A DNA stretch of 64,000 nt, taken from Winkia neuii (GTDB lineage: Bacteria > Actinomycetota > Actinomycetes > Actinomycetales > Actinomycetaceae). The DNA is taken from positions 806,001 through 870,000 of the forward strand of contig NZ_CP118946.1 of the NCBI RefSeq assembly GCF_029011175.1, written 5' to 3'. Of this stretch, positions 56,009 to 64,000 are shown piece after piece (the first letter of the stretch is position 1; every line of letters starts with the position of its first letter). The notes under the pieces are model-generated. The model ran no database searches. It saw only the letters and a program-made list of their open reading frames with translations, and was not told the DNA's origin. The position numbers and the translations under genes are program-made.

Positions 56009-56668
56009 ATGAAACAAATTCCGGTGGAAACTCTAGCTAACGCTGCCTTCAAAGCGGTGAAGCCGCAACCGGAACGAGCTCCTAAAAGCCGGTTGCGGCT
56101 TCTCCCAGGGCCTACCTCTGCACTAGTATTGGGCATAATAATCGCGCTGGTGGCGATCGTGTGCGGCATTGGTAGCGCCATGGACAATCCAGACACACCC
56201 GCTAATTCCTCGCCTAAACAGCAGGTGAGCGAAGCGGCCTCTGCGCCTGCTGGTGACGAAGTAATCGTGCACGTCGTCGGCAAGGTGGCCACACCTGGTT
56301 TGGTACATCTAAAACGGGGAGCAAGGGTTGACGATGCGATCAAGAAGGTTGGCGGAGTAAGCAAGGGAGCCGACCTTGCTGCTATCAATCTTGCCCGCCC
56401 CCTCACGGACGGGGAACAAATAGTAGTACCGGCACTCTCTCAGCCTAAATCCCCTGGTACGCAGACTGCCGAATCCGATTGCATAAATTTAAATTCTGCT
56501 TCCGAGAAAGATCTTCAAGAACTAAACGGCGTAGGCCCTGCCCTGGCCGGAAGAATTGTAAATCACCGGGAAAGCCAGGGGCCTTTCACCAAAGTTGAAG
56601 ACCTACAGCAAGTGTCTGGGATAGGCCCGGCGTTGGTCCAGAAAGTATCCGGACAGGCATGCGTATGA
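56009..56668 (+). CDS. comEA: Competence protein ComEA
   Basis: Membrane-anchored DNA receptor used in natural transformation. The 219 residues hold a cytoplasmic start, a membrane helix (about 35-57), a low-complexity linker, an SLBB domain (about 84-142; VHVVGKVATPGLVHLKRGAR) and two helix-hairpin-helix repeats (about 157-219; [20 protein letters not shown] and VSGIGPALVQKV). Order and length match ComEA. It is intact although the downstream comEC is broken; comEC starts inside its last codons. Confidence 0.93.
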   Translation: MKQIPVETLANAAFKAVKPQPERAPKSRLRLLPGPTSALVLGIIIALVAIVCGIGSAMDNPDTPANSSPKQQVSEAASAPAGDEVIVHVVGKVATPGLVHLKRGARVDDAIKKVGGVSKGADLAAINLARPLTDGEQIVVPALSQPKSPGTQTAESDCINLNSASEKDLQELNGVGPALAGRIVNHRESQGPFTKVEDLQQVSGIGPALVQKVSGQACV

Positions 56669-58096
56669 GAACTACCGACTTGCGCCTTTTGCCAGCGGCT
56701 ATAGGTGGTTGGCTGCTTATCCTAATGAGCCAATATGTTTCCGGACTGGTACTTCTCTTATTTGCTGCAGGATCCATACTTGCCGTCGGCGGCGCTTGGA
56801 TGAACAAGGGAGGCCGGCACCTGCAGGCAAACGTCGGGCGTATTAACGGCATGGTCATCCTGCTTCTCATTTCCATGGTTGCGCTCGCGGGACCTGCCTG
56901 GCTCAAGGCATCACAAGTGAGTGCTTCGCCACTGGGGCAACAAACTGCGGGGCAAGTAGTCGCAAAAATAGTTACCGAGACAAAACAAAACGAGCGCACC
57001 GCTTTTGCTAAGGCGCAGATAATATCCGTCTTAGATCGGCCAATATCCATGCCCGCGTTAAATTTTTGAAAAGCGCCTCCATGCCCATCCCGGACAGACG
57101 ATCAGAGCAAAGTGTACGTGGAAGCGGCACAGTGGACTGGGAAGGATAATGCTGGCCTGTTCCAGAAGCAAGATAATTCGCCGTGCTGATCCATGGACTC
57201 ACTGGGCGAATTCGCGCAGACAAAAATTACACTCAAGGCTCGGCAATTCCGCAGCGGGGGCTTTAGTTTGTGCAATGGCACTGGGCGACAACAGGTATCT
57301 GTCGCCAACTTCCTCTGCCAACATGAAACGAGCCGCGCTAGCCCATCTAGCCGTGGTCTCGGGTACTCACGTGGCTATTGTTATTAGCACGTTTTGGGGT
57401 CTGCTAGCTTTTCTGAAGCGGCGACTTCGGCTGCTGAGCGCTGCAACAGTACTTGTTGGCTTCGTGATCTTAGTGGGGCCTATGCCTACGGTGGCAAGAG
57501 CTAGCGCAATGGGAATGATTGCCCTCGCAGGGATGGCATTAGGCCGGCCCGGAAGCGCAACGGGTGCACTGGCACTAGTAACGATGGGGCTGCTAATAAC
57601 CCACCCGACTTATGCGGCCGATATTGGCTTTGCCCTTTCAGTAAGTGCCACATTCGCCGTCCTCACATTGTCTGAACGAATTGAGGCGCCCCTACGCAGC
57701 ATACTTCCGAAGGGCATCGCTAAAGCAGTGTCAACCTCAATTGCTGCACAAAGTTTCTCTGGACCGTTGCTGCTCCTACTATCGCCAGGTACCTCCTTAT
57801 ATGCCCCGATTGCCAATTTATTGGCCGCACCGGCCATCGCTCCAGCGACGTTACTAGGTTTGCTTGGGGCACTATTGCCTCGACCAGTGGCCCAGCCGAT
57901 ATTAGCTCTAGCAAAGCTAGCAGCCTGGTGGATAGCTACCGTAGCCAACAAAATCAGCGCATTACCTGGGGCTGTCTTGCCCTGGCAAGGAGGACCGGCG
58001 GGAGCGGTGGCACTCGCATTCAGCGTGCTCTGCATTCTATTTGCGGTACACCGCCACTTCGCTGCAATAGATGGGGGTGGTTCATGGCATGGTTAA
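56665..58096 (+). pseudogene. comEC: ComEC/Rec2-type DNA uptake channel, split by a frameshift
   Basis: Membrane channel that passes one DNA strand during transformation. The first frame (from ATG 56665, overlapping the comEA stop; 56659 is an alternative) encodes two to three helices and the start of the OB domain, then stops at TGA 57067. One base on, the next frame is open from 57062 and gives the competence domain (HLAVVSGTHVAIVIST near 57344; FALSVSATFAVL) to 58096. Skipping one T in the run at 57063-57067 joins them into about 476 residues. No C-terminal metallo-beta-lactamase domain is encoded. It could be a mutation, a sequencing error or a recoding site. Confidence 0.85.
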
Positions 58097-58099
58097 CCC

Positions 58100-59065
58100 A
58101 TGGCCAAAACAACATGGGATAAATTGCAGTTAGCACCGGTGATGCTCATCCGCGGCCCCGAAGAAGTCATTGCTTCCAGGGCAGAAGCACGCGTTCGCGA
58201 TCTGGCGAACAAAGCAGACCCCAACGTAGGGATCATCGATGTAGAAGCAGCCACATACCAGGCCGGTCAGTTAGGAGTGCACACTGCCCCTTCCCTGTTT
58301 GGCGAGGCCAGACTAATCAGGATACACAACTTAGAGACGCTGTCAGAGTCGCTGGCGAAGGACTTGCTGGAATACCTGAAGGCTCCTGAACCTGACGTTT
58401 GGATTCTTGCCCGCCACGCAAAGGGGCAAAAGGGAAAGAAACTGCTGGAGGCAATTTCCAAGGCAGGCATGCCCGTGGTGCAATGCGATCCAATAAAATC
58501 TGCCCGCGATAAGGCCGATCTATTGAAAGCCGACGCACGCAGAGCACACCGAAGCATTGAACCGGCTGCTGTTGAGGCGCTAGTTGACGCCTTAGGATCC
58601 GATTTGCAAGAAATGTGCGCCGCCCTCGCCCAACTCTTCTCGGACAAGGAAGGCAAGATCACTGAACAGGATGTGCACACCTTCTACGGCAACAGGGTAG
58701 AAGCATCGGGATTCGCAATAGCCGATGCGGCAGTAGCCGGAAACAGCGGCAAAGCCATAGAACTTGCCCGCCATGGATTTGCCACAGGTGCTGCCCCGGT
58801 AGCGATGATGGGAGCACTGGCACTAAAGGTGCGTAATATCGCGAAGGTATCTTCCGGAGCACGTAACCCCCGCGAACTTGGGATGGCACCTTGGCAAGCT
58901 GACAGGGCCCGCCGCGAGGCCCGCGGTTGGTCGCAGGTAGGCCTAGCCGAGGCGATAGCGGCTGTTGCGGCAGGAGAAGAAGAAATAAAAGGTGCCTCCC
59001 GCGACCCCGAATTTGCTTTTGAGCGAGCCCTTCTGCGGGTCGGGGCTGCGCATGGGCGCCACTAA
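58100..59065 (+). CDS. holA: DNA polymerase III subunit delta
   Basis: Clamp-loader subunit that opens the sliding clamp. The 321-residue protein has the HolA pattern: LIRGPEEVIASRAEARV near 15-31, the AAA+-like domain with LFGEARLIRIHNLE, a second domain with AVEALVDALGSDLQEMCAAL, and the C-terminal collar helices with VAMMGALALKVRNIAKV. It starts three bases after comEC and is therefore probably read with comEA-comEC, the usual actinobacterial order. Confidence 0.93.
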   Translation: MAKTTWDKLQLAPVMLIRGPEEVIASRAEARVRDLANKADPNVGIIDVEAATYQAGQLGVHTAPSLFGEARLIRIHNLETLSESLAKDLLEYLKAPEPDVWILARHAKGQKGKKLLEAISKAGMPVVQCDPIKSARDKADLLKADARRAHRSIEPAAVEALVDALGSDLQEMCAALAQLFSDKEGKITEQDVHTFYGNRVEASGFAIADAAVAGNSGKAIELARHGFATGAAPVAMMGALALKVRNIAKVSSGARNPRELGMAPWQADRARREARGWSQVGLAEAIAAVAAGEEEIKGASRDPEFAFERALLRVGAAHGRH

Positions 59066-59143
59066 CAATTCCATTATGTGACCCGAACCAACACCGAAGT
59101 ACCTCTTGGTCTACTTTTTACAGAAAAACTAAGGAGGAATGTA

Positions 59144-60124
59144 ATGGCTGAGAAGATCCGTGTCGCAATCAATGGGTATGGCAATTTGGGTAAGGCGGTG
59201 GAATTAGCCGCTAGCGCAGCAACTGACATGGAACCAGTAGTTGTCTTTACCCGTCGAGACCCGGCATCCGTGAAAACCTCCGGAACCCCAGTGGTCAGAG
59301 TGGACCAGATGGCGGATTGGGAAGATAAGGTAGACATCTGCGTAAACTGCGGAGGTTCTGCTACGGATATGCAAGCCGCAGGTCCTGCAGCCGCGAAACT
59401 TTTTAGCACGGTAGATTCTTTCGATACCCATGCGAAGATTCCTGAGTACTATGCCGCGGTGGACCAAGCCGCAAAAGAAACCGGTCACCTTGGGATGATT
59501 TCCTCCGGCTGGGATCCAGGATTATTCTCGCTCAACCGCGTGCTAGGAGATGCAATTATTCCCACTGGAAATACCTGGACATTTTGGGGGCCGGGAATTT
59601 CCCAAGGCCATGGAGATGCAATTCGGCGAGTAGCTGGAGTAGTAGCAGGAGTGCAATACACCATTCCGCTGGACGCTGCTGTGCAAGCTGCGCACGACGG
59701 GAACGGCCAGACTTTGACCGCCCGCCAAATGCATCGGCGCGAATGCTACGTAGTAGCTGAAGAGGGCGCTGATAAAGAGCGCATTGAGCGTGACATCGTG
59801 TCAATGCCTAACTACTTTGCTGACTATGATACGACGGTGCACTTCATCTCCATCGATGAGCTCAAAAAGAATCACTCTGGGATGCCTCATGGTGGGCGAG
59901 TGATTAGGCAGGGACAGACGTCGCAGGGGACCAACCAGGTTTATTCCTTCCAGCTGCATCTGGACTCCAACCCGGAGTTCACTGGGGCGGTATTAGCTGC
60001 CTCCGCCCGGGCTGTCTATCGGTTGCACAAAGAAGGTAAGACAGGCGCAATTACAATCCTTGACGTGCCTGCAGCATACCTATCGGATAAGTCGCCGGAG
60101 CAGCTGCGCTCCGAATTGCTCTAG
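59144..60124 (+). CDS. ddh: Meso-diaminopimelate D-dehydrogenase
   Basis: NADPH-dependent enzyme that makes meso-DAP directly from tetrahydrodipicolinate and ammonia, or the reverse. The ATG at 59144 has AAGGAGGA five bases upstream; the longer frame from 59078 does not. The 326 residues show the NADP loop NGYGNLGKAVELA near 8-20, TVDSFDTHAKIPEYY and SSGWDPGLFSLNR, with the substrate-site segment GISQGHGDAIRR, all diagnostic of Ddh. It stands alone, converging with the split-barrel gene (overlap 60121-60124). Confidence 0.95.
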   Translation: MAEKIRVAINGYGNLGKAVELAASAATDMEPVVVFTRRDPASVKTSGTPVVRVDQMADWEDKVDICVNCGGSATDMQAAGPAAAKLFSTVDSFDTHAKIPEYYAAVDQAAKETGHLGMISSGWDPGLFSLNRVLGDAIIPTGNTWTFWGPGISQGHGDAIRRVAGVVAGVQYTIPLDAAVQAAHDGNGQTLTARQMHRRECYVVAEEGADKERIERDIVSMPNYFADYDTTVHFISIDELKKNHSGMPHGGRVIRQGQTSQGTNQVYSFQLHLDSNPEFTGAVLAASARAVYRLHKEGKTGAITILDVPAAYLSDKSPEQLRSELL

Positions 60125-60468
60125 TAGACAGTGGCCGCGGGTCCATCGCCATGGGCGCGCGGCCTATGCAGCATTCCGGAATGCATCTGGATTTCAAGCA
60201 AATCTGCAACTATGGTGCCGTAGCCGTCCACTATCAACGTCCAGCCGTGGCGTTGCAGAGGCTGCCAGAGAAGGGTCACGTGGTTGTTCGCCGCAACATT
60301 TTGCTTGATTGACTGCCGCGGATTGGCAACCAGTATCTTTCCTCCTTTTAGGATTGGGTCGACCGTCATGACCTTGGCGAATCCACCTTCTCTTAGAGTG
60401 ATTAGGGTGGCACTGTTGTAGTTCTTCAGTACCTGCGCTAGCGAGGTAAACGGGACGGGAATACTCAT
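60121..60468 (-). CDS. Small flavin-binding split-barrel (PPOX-like) protein
   Basis: A 115-residue protein resembling the pyridoxamine 5'-phosphate oxidase-like split barrel: SATLITLREGGFAKVMTVDP near 18-37, KNVAANNHVTLLWQP-like core near 57-70, and HGWTLIVDGYGTIV near 74-87. Cofactor (FMN, F420 or heme) cannot be decided from this. Its start overlaps the DUF364 gene by four bases, so the pair is coupled. Confidence 0.7.
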   Translation of the reverse strand: MSIPVPFTSLAQVLKNYNSATLITLREGGFAKVMTVDPILKGGKILVANPRQSIKQNVAANNHVTLLWQPLQRHGWTLIVDGYGTIVADLLEIQMHSGMLHRPRAHGDGPAATVY

Positions 60469-61166
60469 TTTGCAAGCTCCAATGAAAAGTGGCTTAGTCC
60501 TGGCTTCAACTTCGATACTGATGCCCCTGCTTCGACCTGGAGCATGACCCAGTGCGGATCTATAACTGCGGACGGAGCCAATACGTTAGCTCGTCCAGTA
60601 AACGCTTGCACTGCTGCAGGTAGAGAAGGGCCGATTACGTAAGTTTTCGCCCTCTTAGCCAACGAGAGCAGACGCGGCAAAGTCTTATTAGTAAGTGCCA
60701 TGGCGGTAATCAGTGCTACTTCCGCGTCAGGTAGTACGTACTCGCAGGCAGAGTCTGGTAGATCGCCACCGGTGGGTTTCCGCTCGAGTACGGTTAAAGA
60801 ACATATCTTCTCCAGCGATGCTATGGCAGTACTGAAATGCCCTACCATTACGACTTTCTTCCCGGCTAATTCCTGGCGTGCCGCTGTAAAAATGGATTCT
60901 CCTGGATTAGCGCAGCGATTGTAAAAGCTATTCATCGCAGCCACTCCGAGACTTGCCCGGGCAAAATCCCAGCTCTTCGCCATGGCTGCCACCTCTCGCA
61001 AAGGGCGTCCTTGAAGGGGAGCCGCATCGAAGCTACCCAGGCCAGCGGCAACCCCAACTCCTGCCTCGGACTCTACGCAAGCCGCGTTAGCGCTAAGAGC
61101 ACGGCGAACCAGCACATCTTCCGGAATAGCGGCAATCAAGTCGTCATAAAGTGCGAAGGGATTCAT
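60465..61166 (-). CDS. DUF364/DUF4213 domain protein
   Basis: A 233-residue protein with an N-terminal DUF4213-like domain (about 1-85; GRPLREVAAMAKSWDFARAS) and a C-terminal Rossmann-like DUF364 domain (about 95-233; GKKVVMVGHFSTAIASLE; YVIGPSLPAA). The family is annotated as a possible heavy-metal chelation domain on structural grounds; biochemical role unproven. No metal transporter or cofactor gene is adjacent; the partner gene downstream is a split-barrel protein. Confidence 0.8.
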   Translation of the reverse strand: MNPFALYDDLIAAIPEDVLVRRALSANAACVESEAGVGVAAGLGSFDAAPLQGRPLREVAAMAKSWDFARASLGVAAMNSFYNRCANPGESIFTAARQELAGKKVVMVGHFSTAIASLEKICSLTVLERKPTGGDLPDSACEYVLPDAEVALITAMALTNKTLPRLLSLAKRAKTYVIGPSLPAAVQAFTGRANVLAPSAVIDPHWVMLQVEAGASVSKLKPGLSHFSLELAK

Positions 61167-61222
61167 ACCTCCATTGTCCGAGAAAAAATTCCTGAATCAA
61201 CCTGGAGCACTTACATGTAAAA

Positions 61223-61252
61223 GGTGGGCGCAACCGATCGGTTGCGCCCACC
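61223..61252 (-). terminator. Intrinsic terminator of rpsT
   Basis: GGTGGGCGCAACC and its exact complement flank GATC; on the minus strand TTTTAC follows the stem. It starts 16 bases beyond the rpsT stop codon. Confidence 0.88.
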
Positions 61253-61267
61253 CGAAGAACAATCAGC

Positions 61268-61534
61268 TTAAGCTGACATCTTGTTCACACGACGAGCCAG
61301 CTTCGACTTGCGGTTTGCAGCCTGATTCTTGTGAATCACGCCCTTGGAGACTGCCTTATCCAGCTTGCGGGAGGCAATCTGCAGGAACTTTTCTGCTTCT
61401 TCGCGGTCTCCGGCCTCGACGGCTTCGCGGGTGTGACGCACGTAAGTCTTTAGTTCGGACTTGACGGCGCGGTTGCGAAGACGACGCTGCTCGTTGGTGC
61501 GGTTACGCTTGATCTGAGACTTGATATTTGCCAC
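61268..61534 (-). CDS. rpsT: 30S ribosomal protein bS20
   Basis: Small-subunit protein binding 16S rRNA. The 88 residues are the typical basic helical S20 ([22 protein letters not shown] is the family start, and [17 protein letters not shown] the end). Start is a GTG with only a weak ribosome site; S20 translation is autoregulated in enterics, and the long leader here (over 120 bases) would allow that. It is divergent from the acyltransferase gene and 2.2 kb from lepA. Confidence 0.96.
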   Translation of the reverse strand: MANIKSQIKRNRTNEQRRLRNRAVKSELKTYVRHTREAVEAGDREEAEKFLQIASRKLDKAVSKGVIHKNQAANRKSKLARRVNKMSA

Positions 61535-61662
61535 GGATTTCGCTCTCTGTACGTTCTTACATCGGTCGGTGAGGGTGTGTCATAACCGGACTGAGGCCGT
61601 GGGGCGGCCGTGGTTGGTGTATGACCGGACCACCACCCGACCAGGCGGCAATCCAGCTATCC

Positions 61663-61690
61663 ACTGTAGCAGAAATGTAGGTCGTAACAA
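61663..61690 (-). promoter_or_regulatory. Candidate promoter of rpsT
   Basis: On the minus strand TTGTTA and TACAGT are 16 bases apart, 129 bases upstream of the rpsT start. The -10 hexamer equals that proposed for the tRNA-Lys pair. The leader between holds GC-rich partial repeats (GGCCGTGG twice, and two similar ACCGGAC stretches). The rest of the 253-base gap (61535-61787) shows no gene. Confidence 0.45.
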
Positions 61691-61787
61691 AGGTATGTGC
61701 GCGCTTTCACCTGGGAGGGCGATGTGGAGCGGGTGACACTTAGCTCCACAACTAAAAAGAGGCAGGAAAGGCGTCGAAAGTAACCCT

Positions 61788-63644
61788 ATGATGTTACCTA
61801 TGCAGTCGCCAACCAGCTCTCAACGATTCCGGGTCCGTGGGCTCGATGGCGTACGTGCAATCGCGTGTTGTGCGGTACTTGCCTATCACTTCTTCCAGGC
61901 GGGTACTCCCGGAGGGTTTCTGGGCGTTGACGTATTTTTTGCACTCTCGGGATTCCTTATAACCGGTCTGCTGGTGAAGGAACAAGAGCGCTCCGGCAAG
62001 ATTGACATCCCCGCATTCTGGTTGAGGCGAGTCCGCAGACTCTTTCCCGCGGTGGCGTCCACCGTCGTCGCTACCTCACTCATTGCTGCTCTGGTATCGA
62101 CAGATCTGCTGGTAGGGATCCGCAGACAACTGTTCGGGGCCGCCACCTTCACCTACAACTGGGTAGAAATATGGGCAGGCAATAGCTATTTCAATCAGGG
62201 ATCGCCGCCGCTTTTTCGAAACCTGTGGTCCTTAGCTGTAGAACAGCAGTTCTATGTGATCTGGCCGCTTGTAGTCACCCTAATTGTCTACATGCGTCCA
62301 ACTAAGCGATTCCTGGTGCCTATCCTGCTTGCAGTCGCGTCGGCGATTTTTATGGCCACAATTGTCCTGAGCGGTGGGGACATATCCCGGGCCTACATGG
62401 GCTCGGACACGCACGGCTTCTCGCTCATGATTGGTTCTGCACTGGCCTGCCTGCAAACAAATCCGCTCTCGCCGATGCCTTCAAATCCAAGGGGGTACAG
62501 GCTCCGCGGGATTCTCGGCTGGGTAGGCCTGGGCGGGATGATTGCATCCTTCTTTTTAGTGTCGGATTCATCTAAAGCCACCTATCCATTCCTCACCGTT
62601 GCGGTATGTCTATGCTCAGGGGCCACCATTGCGTCCCTGGCGCAAGAGACCGCTCCCGGAGCGCGAGCATCCAGAGTGCTGGCTCAGGTACTGGACGTAA
62701 AACCGCTGCGGTGGTTGGGAGAACGTTCCTACAGCCTCTACTTGTGGCATTGGCCAGTGCTCGTAATCATGCGTCAAGCCTTCCCCTCCACGCAGATCTG
62801 GGTTCTCGCCCTCGTCGTAGCCGGACTGTCGATCCTCGTAGCGGCCGTTTCCTACACGTATGTAGAGACTCCCATGCGTAAAGAAGGGATCATGGCTGTC
62901 CTCTCCAGGTGGCTATACCTACGCAGCTCCTCCCGTTACGGCGACCTTTCTAGGTACGTGGCGTGGGGTGTGGCTGCAGCGACACTAATTGGAGTAAGCA
63001 CCGTCGTCATGATCCAACCGCCAAAGAGCTCGGCGCAGATCGCGGTAGAGAAGGGGAAGGTGGCAGCTAGGCCAACTCCGAAGCCGAAGCCGGCCCCACC
63101 AGATCTAGGCGACAACCAACCGGTAGGCGGCAATATCACCGTCATTGGAGACTCGGTGACGTTAGCATCTTTGCAACCGCTACAAGAAACGTTCCCCGGC
63201 GCCCTCGTCGACGCAGAAGTGTCGCGACACTGGGACGATGGGGTAGCGCTAATAGACCAGTACAAGGCAGAACAGAGCCTGGGTAGGTGGGTAGTGCTGT
63301 CGCTCGCAACGAACGGTACCGTCACCACGGACAACCTAAACGCGGCGCTGGCACAGCTTGGACCGGAGCGCCGCCTAGTGCTTGTCACCGGATTTGGTCC
63401 GCAGTACCAGTCCGAACAGTGGATCGATCAAAATAATGCAAACATCCTTGCCTTCGGCAAAGCACATCCAGACAGAGTGGTAGTTGTCCGTTGGGATGAG
63501 GCGATAAAGGCACATACTGACTGGCTTGCCGGCGACTACATCCATCCGGACGAGGACGGAGCAAAGCTTTGGCGCGACACCCTGGTGGGCGCCCTCAAGT
63601 CCTTCCCCGGTGTGAAACAGGTGGGCGGGGCCCCCAAGAAATGA
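61788..63644 (+). CDS. Acyltransferase-3 membrane protein with SGNH domain (OatA-like)
   Basis: Membrane O-acyltransferase that moves acyl (often acetyl) groups across the membrane to peptidoglycan or surface glycans. The 618-residue protein has about ten hydrophobic helices (to ~420) with RGLDGVRAIACCAVLAYHF, FLGVDVFFALSGFLITG and RRVRRLFPAV, the family signatures. After a Pro/Lys-rich linker comes an SGNH domain with the serine in VIGDSVTLAS near 455 and Asp/His in GDYIHPDEDG near 582. The acceptor is unknown. ATG 61800 is an alternative start. Confidence 0.92.
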   Translation: MMLPMQSPTSSQRFRVRGLDGVRAIACCAVLAYHFFQAGTPGGFLGVDVFFALSGFLITGLLVKEQERSGKIDIPAFWLRRVRRLFPAVASTVVATSLIAALVSTDLLVGIRRQLFGAATFTYNWVEIWAGNSYFNQGSPPLFRNLWSLAVEQQFYVIWPLVVTLIVYMRPTKRFLVPILLAVASAIFMATIVLSGGDISRAYMGSDTHGFSLMIGSALACLQTNPLSPMPSNPRGYRLRGILGWVGLGGMIASFFLVSDSSKATYPFLTVAVCLCSGATIASLAQETAPGARASRVLAQVLDVKPLRWLGERSYSLYLWHWPVLVIMRQAFPSTQIWVLALVVAGLSILVAAVSYTYVETPMRKEGIMAVLSRWLYLRSSSRYGDLSRYVAWGVAAATLIGVSTVVMIQPPKSSAQIAVEKGKVAARPTPKPKPAPPDLGDNQPVGGNITVIGDSVTLASLQPLQETFPGALVDAEVSRHWDDGVALIDQYKAEQSLGRWVVLSLATNGTVTTDNLNAALAQLGPERRLVLVTGFGPQYQSEQWIDQNNANILAFGKAHPDRVVVVRWDEAIKAHTDWLAGDYIHPDEDGAKLWRDTLVGALKSFPGVKQVGGAPKK

Positions 63645-63713
63645 CACGACCAGTTAGGATTGTTCATTTGGACGTGGGAAACTAGAAGTGACTACGCATA
63701 TTAAGGAGGCCGC

Positions 63714-64000
63714 GTGAGCGCGCAAAAAGGAAAGTTGGACCCCCAGATTTCCCCGGCGAAGACTGACCCTTCGCTCATTCGTAACTTCTGCATTATTGCC
63801 CATATTGATCACGGTAAGTCCACTCTTGCCGACCGGATGCTCCAGCTATCTGGCGTAGTTGAAACGCGAGAAATGCGTGATCAGTACCTGGACCGCATGG
63901 ATATTGAGCGCGAGCGAGGCATCACTATCAAGTCGCAGGCCGTGCGCATGCCCTGGAAGGTAGATGGCCATCCCTACGCCCTCAACATGATCGATACGCC
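63714..64000 (+). CDS. lepA: Elongation factor 4 (LepA), N-terminal part
   Basis: GTPase that acts on stalled or mis-translocated ribosomes. A GTG start at 63714 follows AAGGAGG at 63703-63709; 95 codons are present before the window ends. After a short extension comes [20 protein letters not shown] with the P-loop HIDHGKST, then [15 protein letters not shown], the LepA-type switch I region, and the G3 segment is just reached (NMIDTP). Frame and family are clear; the rest lies outside. Confidence 0.96.
   Translation, partial: MSAQKGKLDPQISPAKTDPSLIRNFCIIAHIDHGKSTLADRMLQLSGVVETREMRDQYLDRMDIERERGITIKSQAVRMPWKVDGHPYALNMIDT

Noticed and set aside
61521-61736. Small plus-strand frame between rpsT and the acyltransferase gene
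   Set aside because: Overlaps the rpsT start and leader, no ribosome site, Arg/Gly-rich product without family likeness.

Overview
The window reads as a chromosomal segment of a high-GC Gram-positive bacterium (Actinobacteria), with a base composition by eye in the mid-50s % GC. Evidence for this is the order lysA-hom-thrB-rho-rpmE-prfA-prmC-wecA-atpIBEFHAGDC, the actinobacterial mismatch endonuclease NucS, a DUF2550 gene after atpC, the GlgE/TreS/maltokinase glucan pathway, a FilP-like coiled-coil protein and the lepA-rpsT-holA-comEC-comEA block. A member of the Actinomycetaceae or a close relative fits best, but that is inference. Almost all of the sequence is coding. No insertion sequence, prophage, CRISPR array or rRNA operon was seen.

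Layout. 1-3419: end of lysA, then hom and thrB (lysine and threonine branches of the aspartate pathway). 3560-9791: rho, rpmE, prfA, a fused prmC-tsaC, wecA and atpI. 9882-16648: complete F1Fo ATP synthase operon. 16672-19749: DUF2550, nucS, nagA and an alpha/beta hydrolase, facing a convergent FilP-like gene (19746-21062). 21425-24364: three-gene set of a two-pass membrane protein with an acidic tail, a lipoprotein and a cysteine-less thioredoxin-like protein. 24538-35269 (minus strand): glgX-trpS, a terminator, then glgE-treS-mak-glgB. 35443-39447: etfB-etfA-cysteine desulfurase-mnmA. 39518-41509: tRNA-Leu, a flavin reductase-like gene, bcp, an HTH gene and two tandem identical tRNA-Lys genes. 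41675-46366: VKOR, DtxR-type regulator, HIT protein, leuS. 46445-54864: RDD gene (frameshifted), SpoIIM-like gene, L,D-transpeptidase, and the DUF58-MoxR-DUF4350-DUF4129-membrane protein set. 54989-55921: aldose epimerase. 56009-59065: comEA, frameshifted comEC, holA. 59144-61534: meso-DAP dehydrogenase, split-barrel protein, DUF364 protein, rpsT. 61788-63644: acyltransferase-3/SGNH protein. 63714-end: start of lepA.

How the parts work together. TreS, maltokinase, GlgE and GlgB make branched alpha-glucan from trehalose or maltose through maltose-1-phosphate, and GlgX debranches it. The cysteine desulfurase next to MnmA probably supplies sulfur for tRNA 2-thiolation. LysA and meso-DAP dehydrogenase both act around diaminopimelate, although their genes are 58 kb apart. 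WecA, the L,D-transpeptidase, the OatA-like acyltransferase, NagA and the FilP-like scaffold all concern the envelope.

Most notable observations: (a) the 7-mer GAGGGCG/CGCCCTC is strongly over-represented on both strands (about 80 copies by eye), as expected of a genome-scale signal such as an uptake or recombination sequence; (b) comEC is split at a T5 run forming a UUU-UGA-A site, which one +1 shift would repair; (c) the RDD gene is split by one extra base; (d) PrmC and TsaC are fused; (e) the ATP synthase epsilon subunit is short; (f) a perfect palindrome lies at the rpmE promoter.
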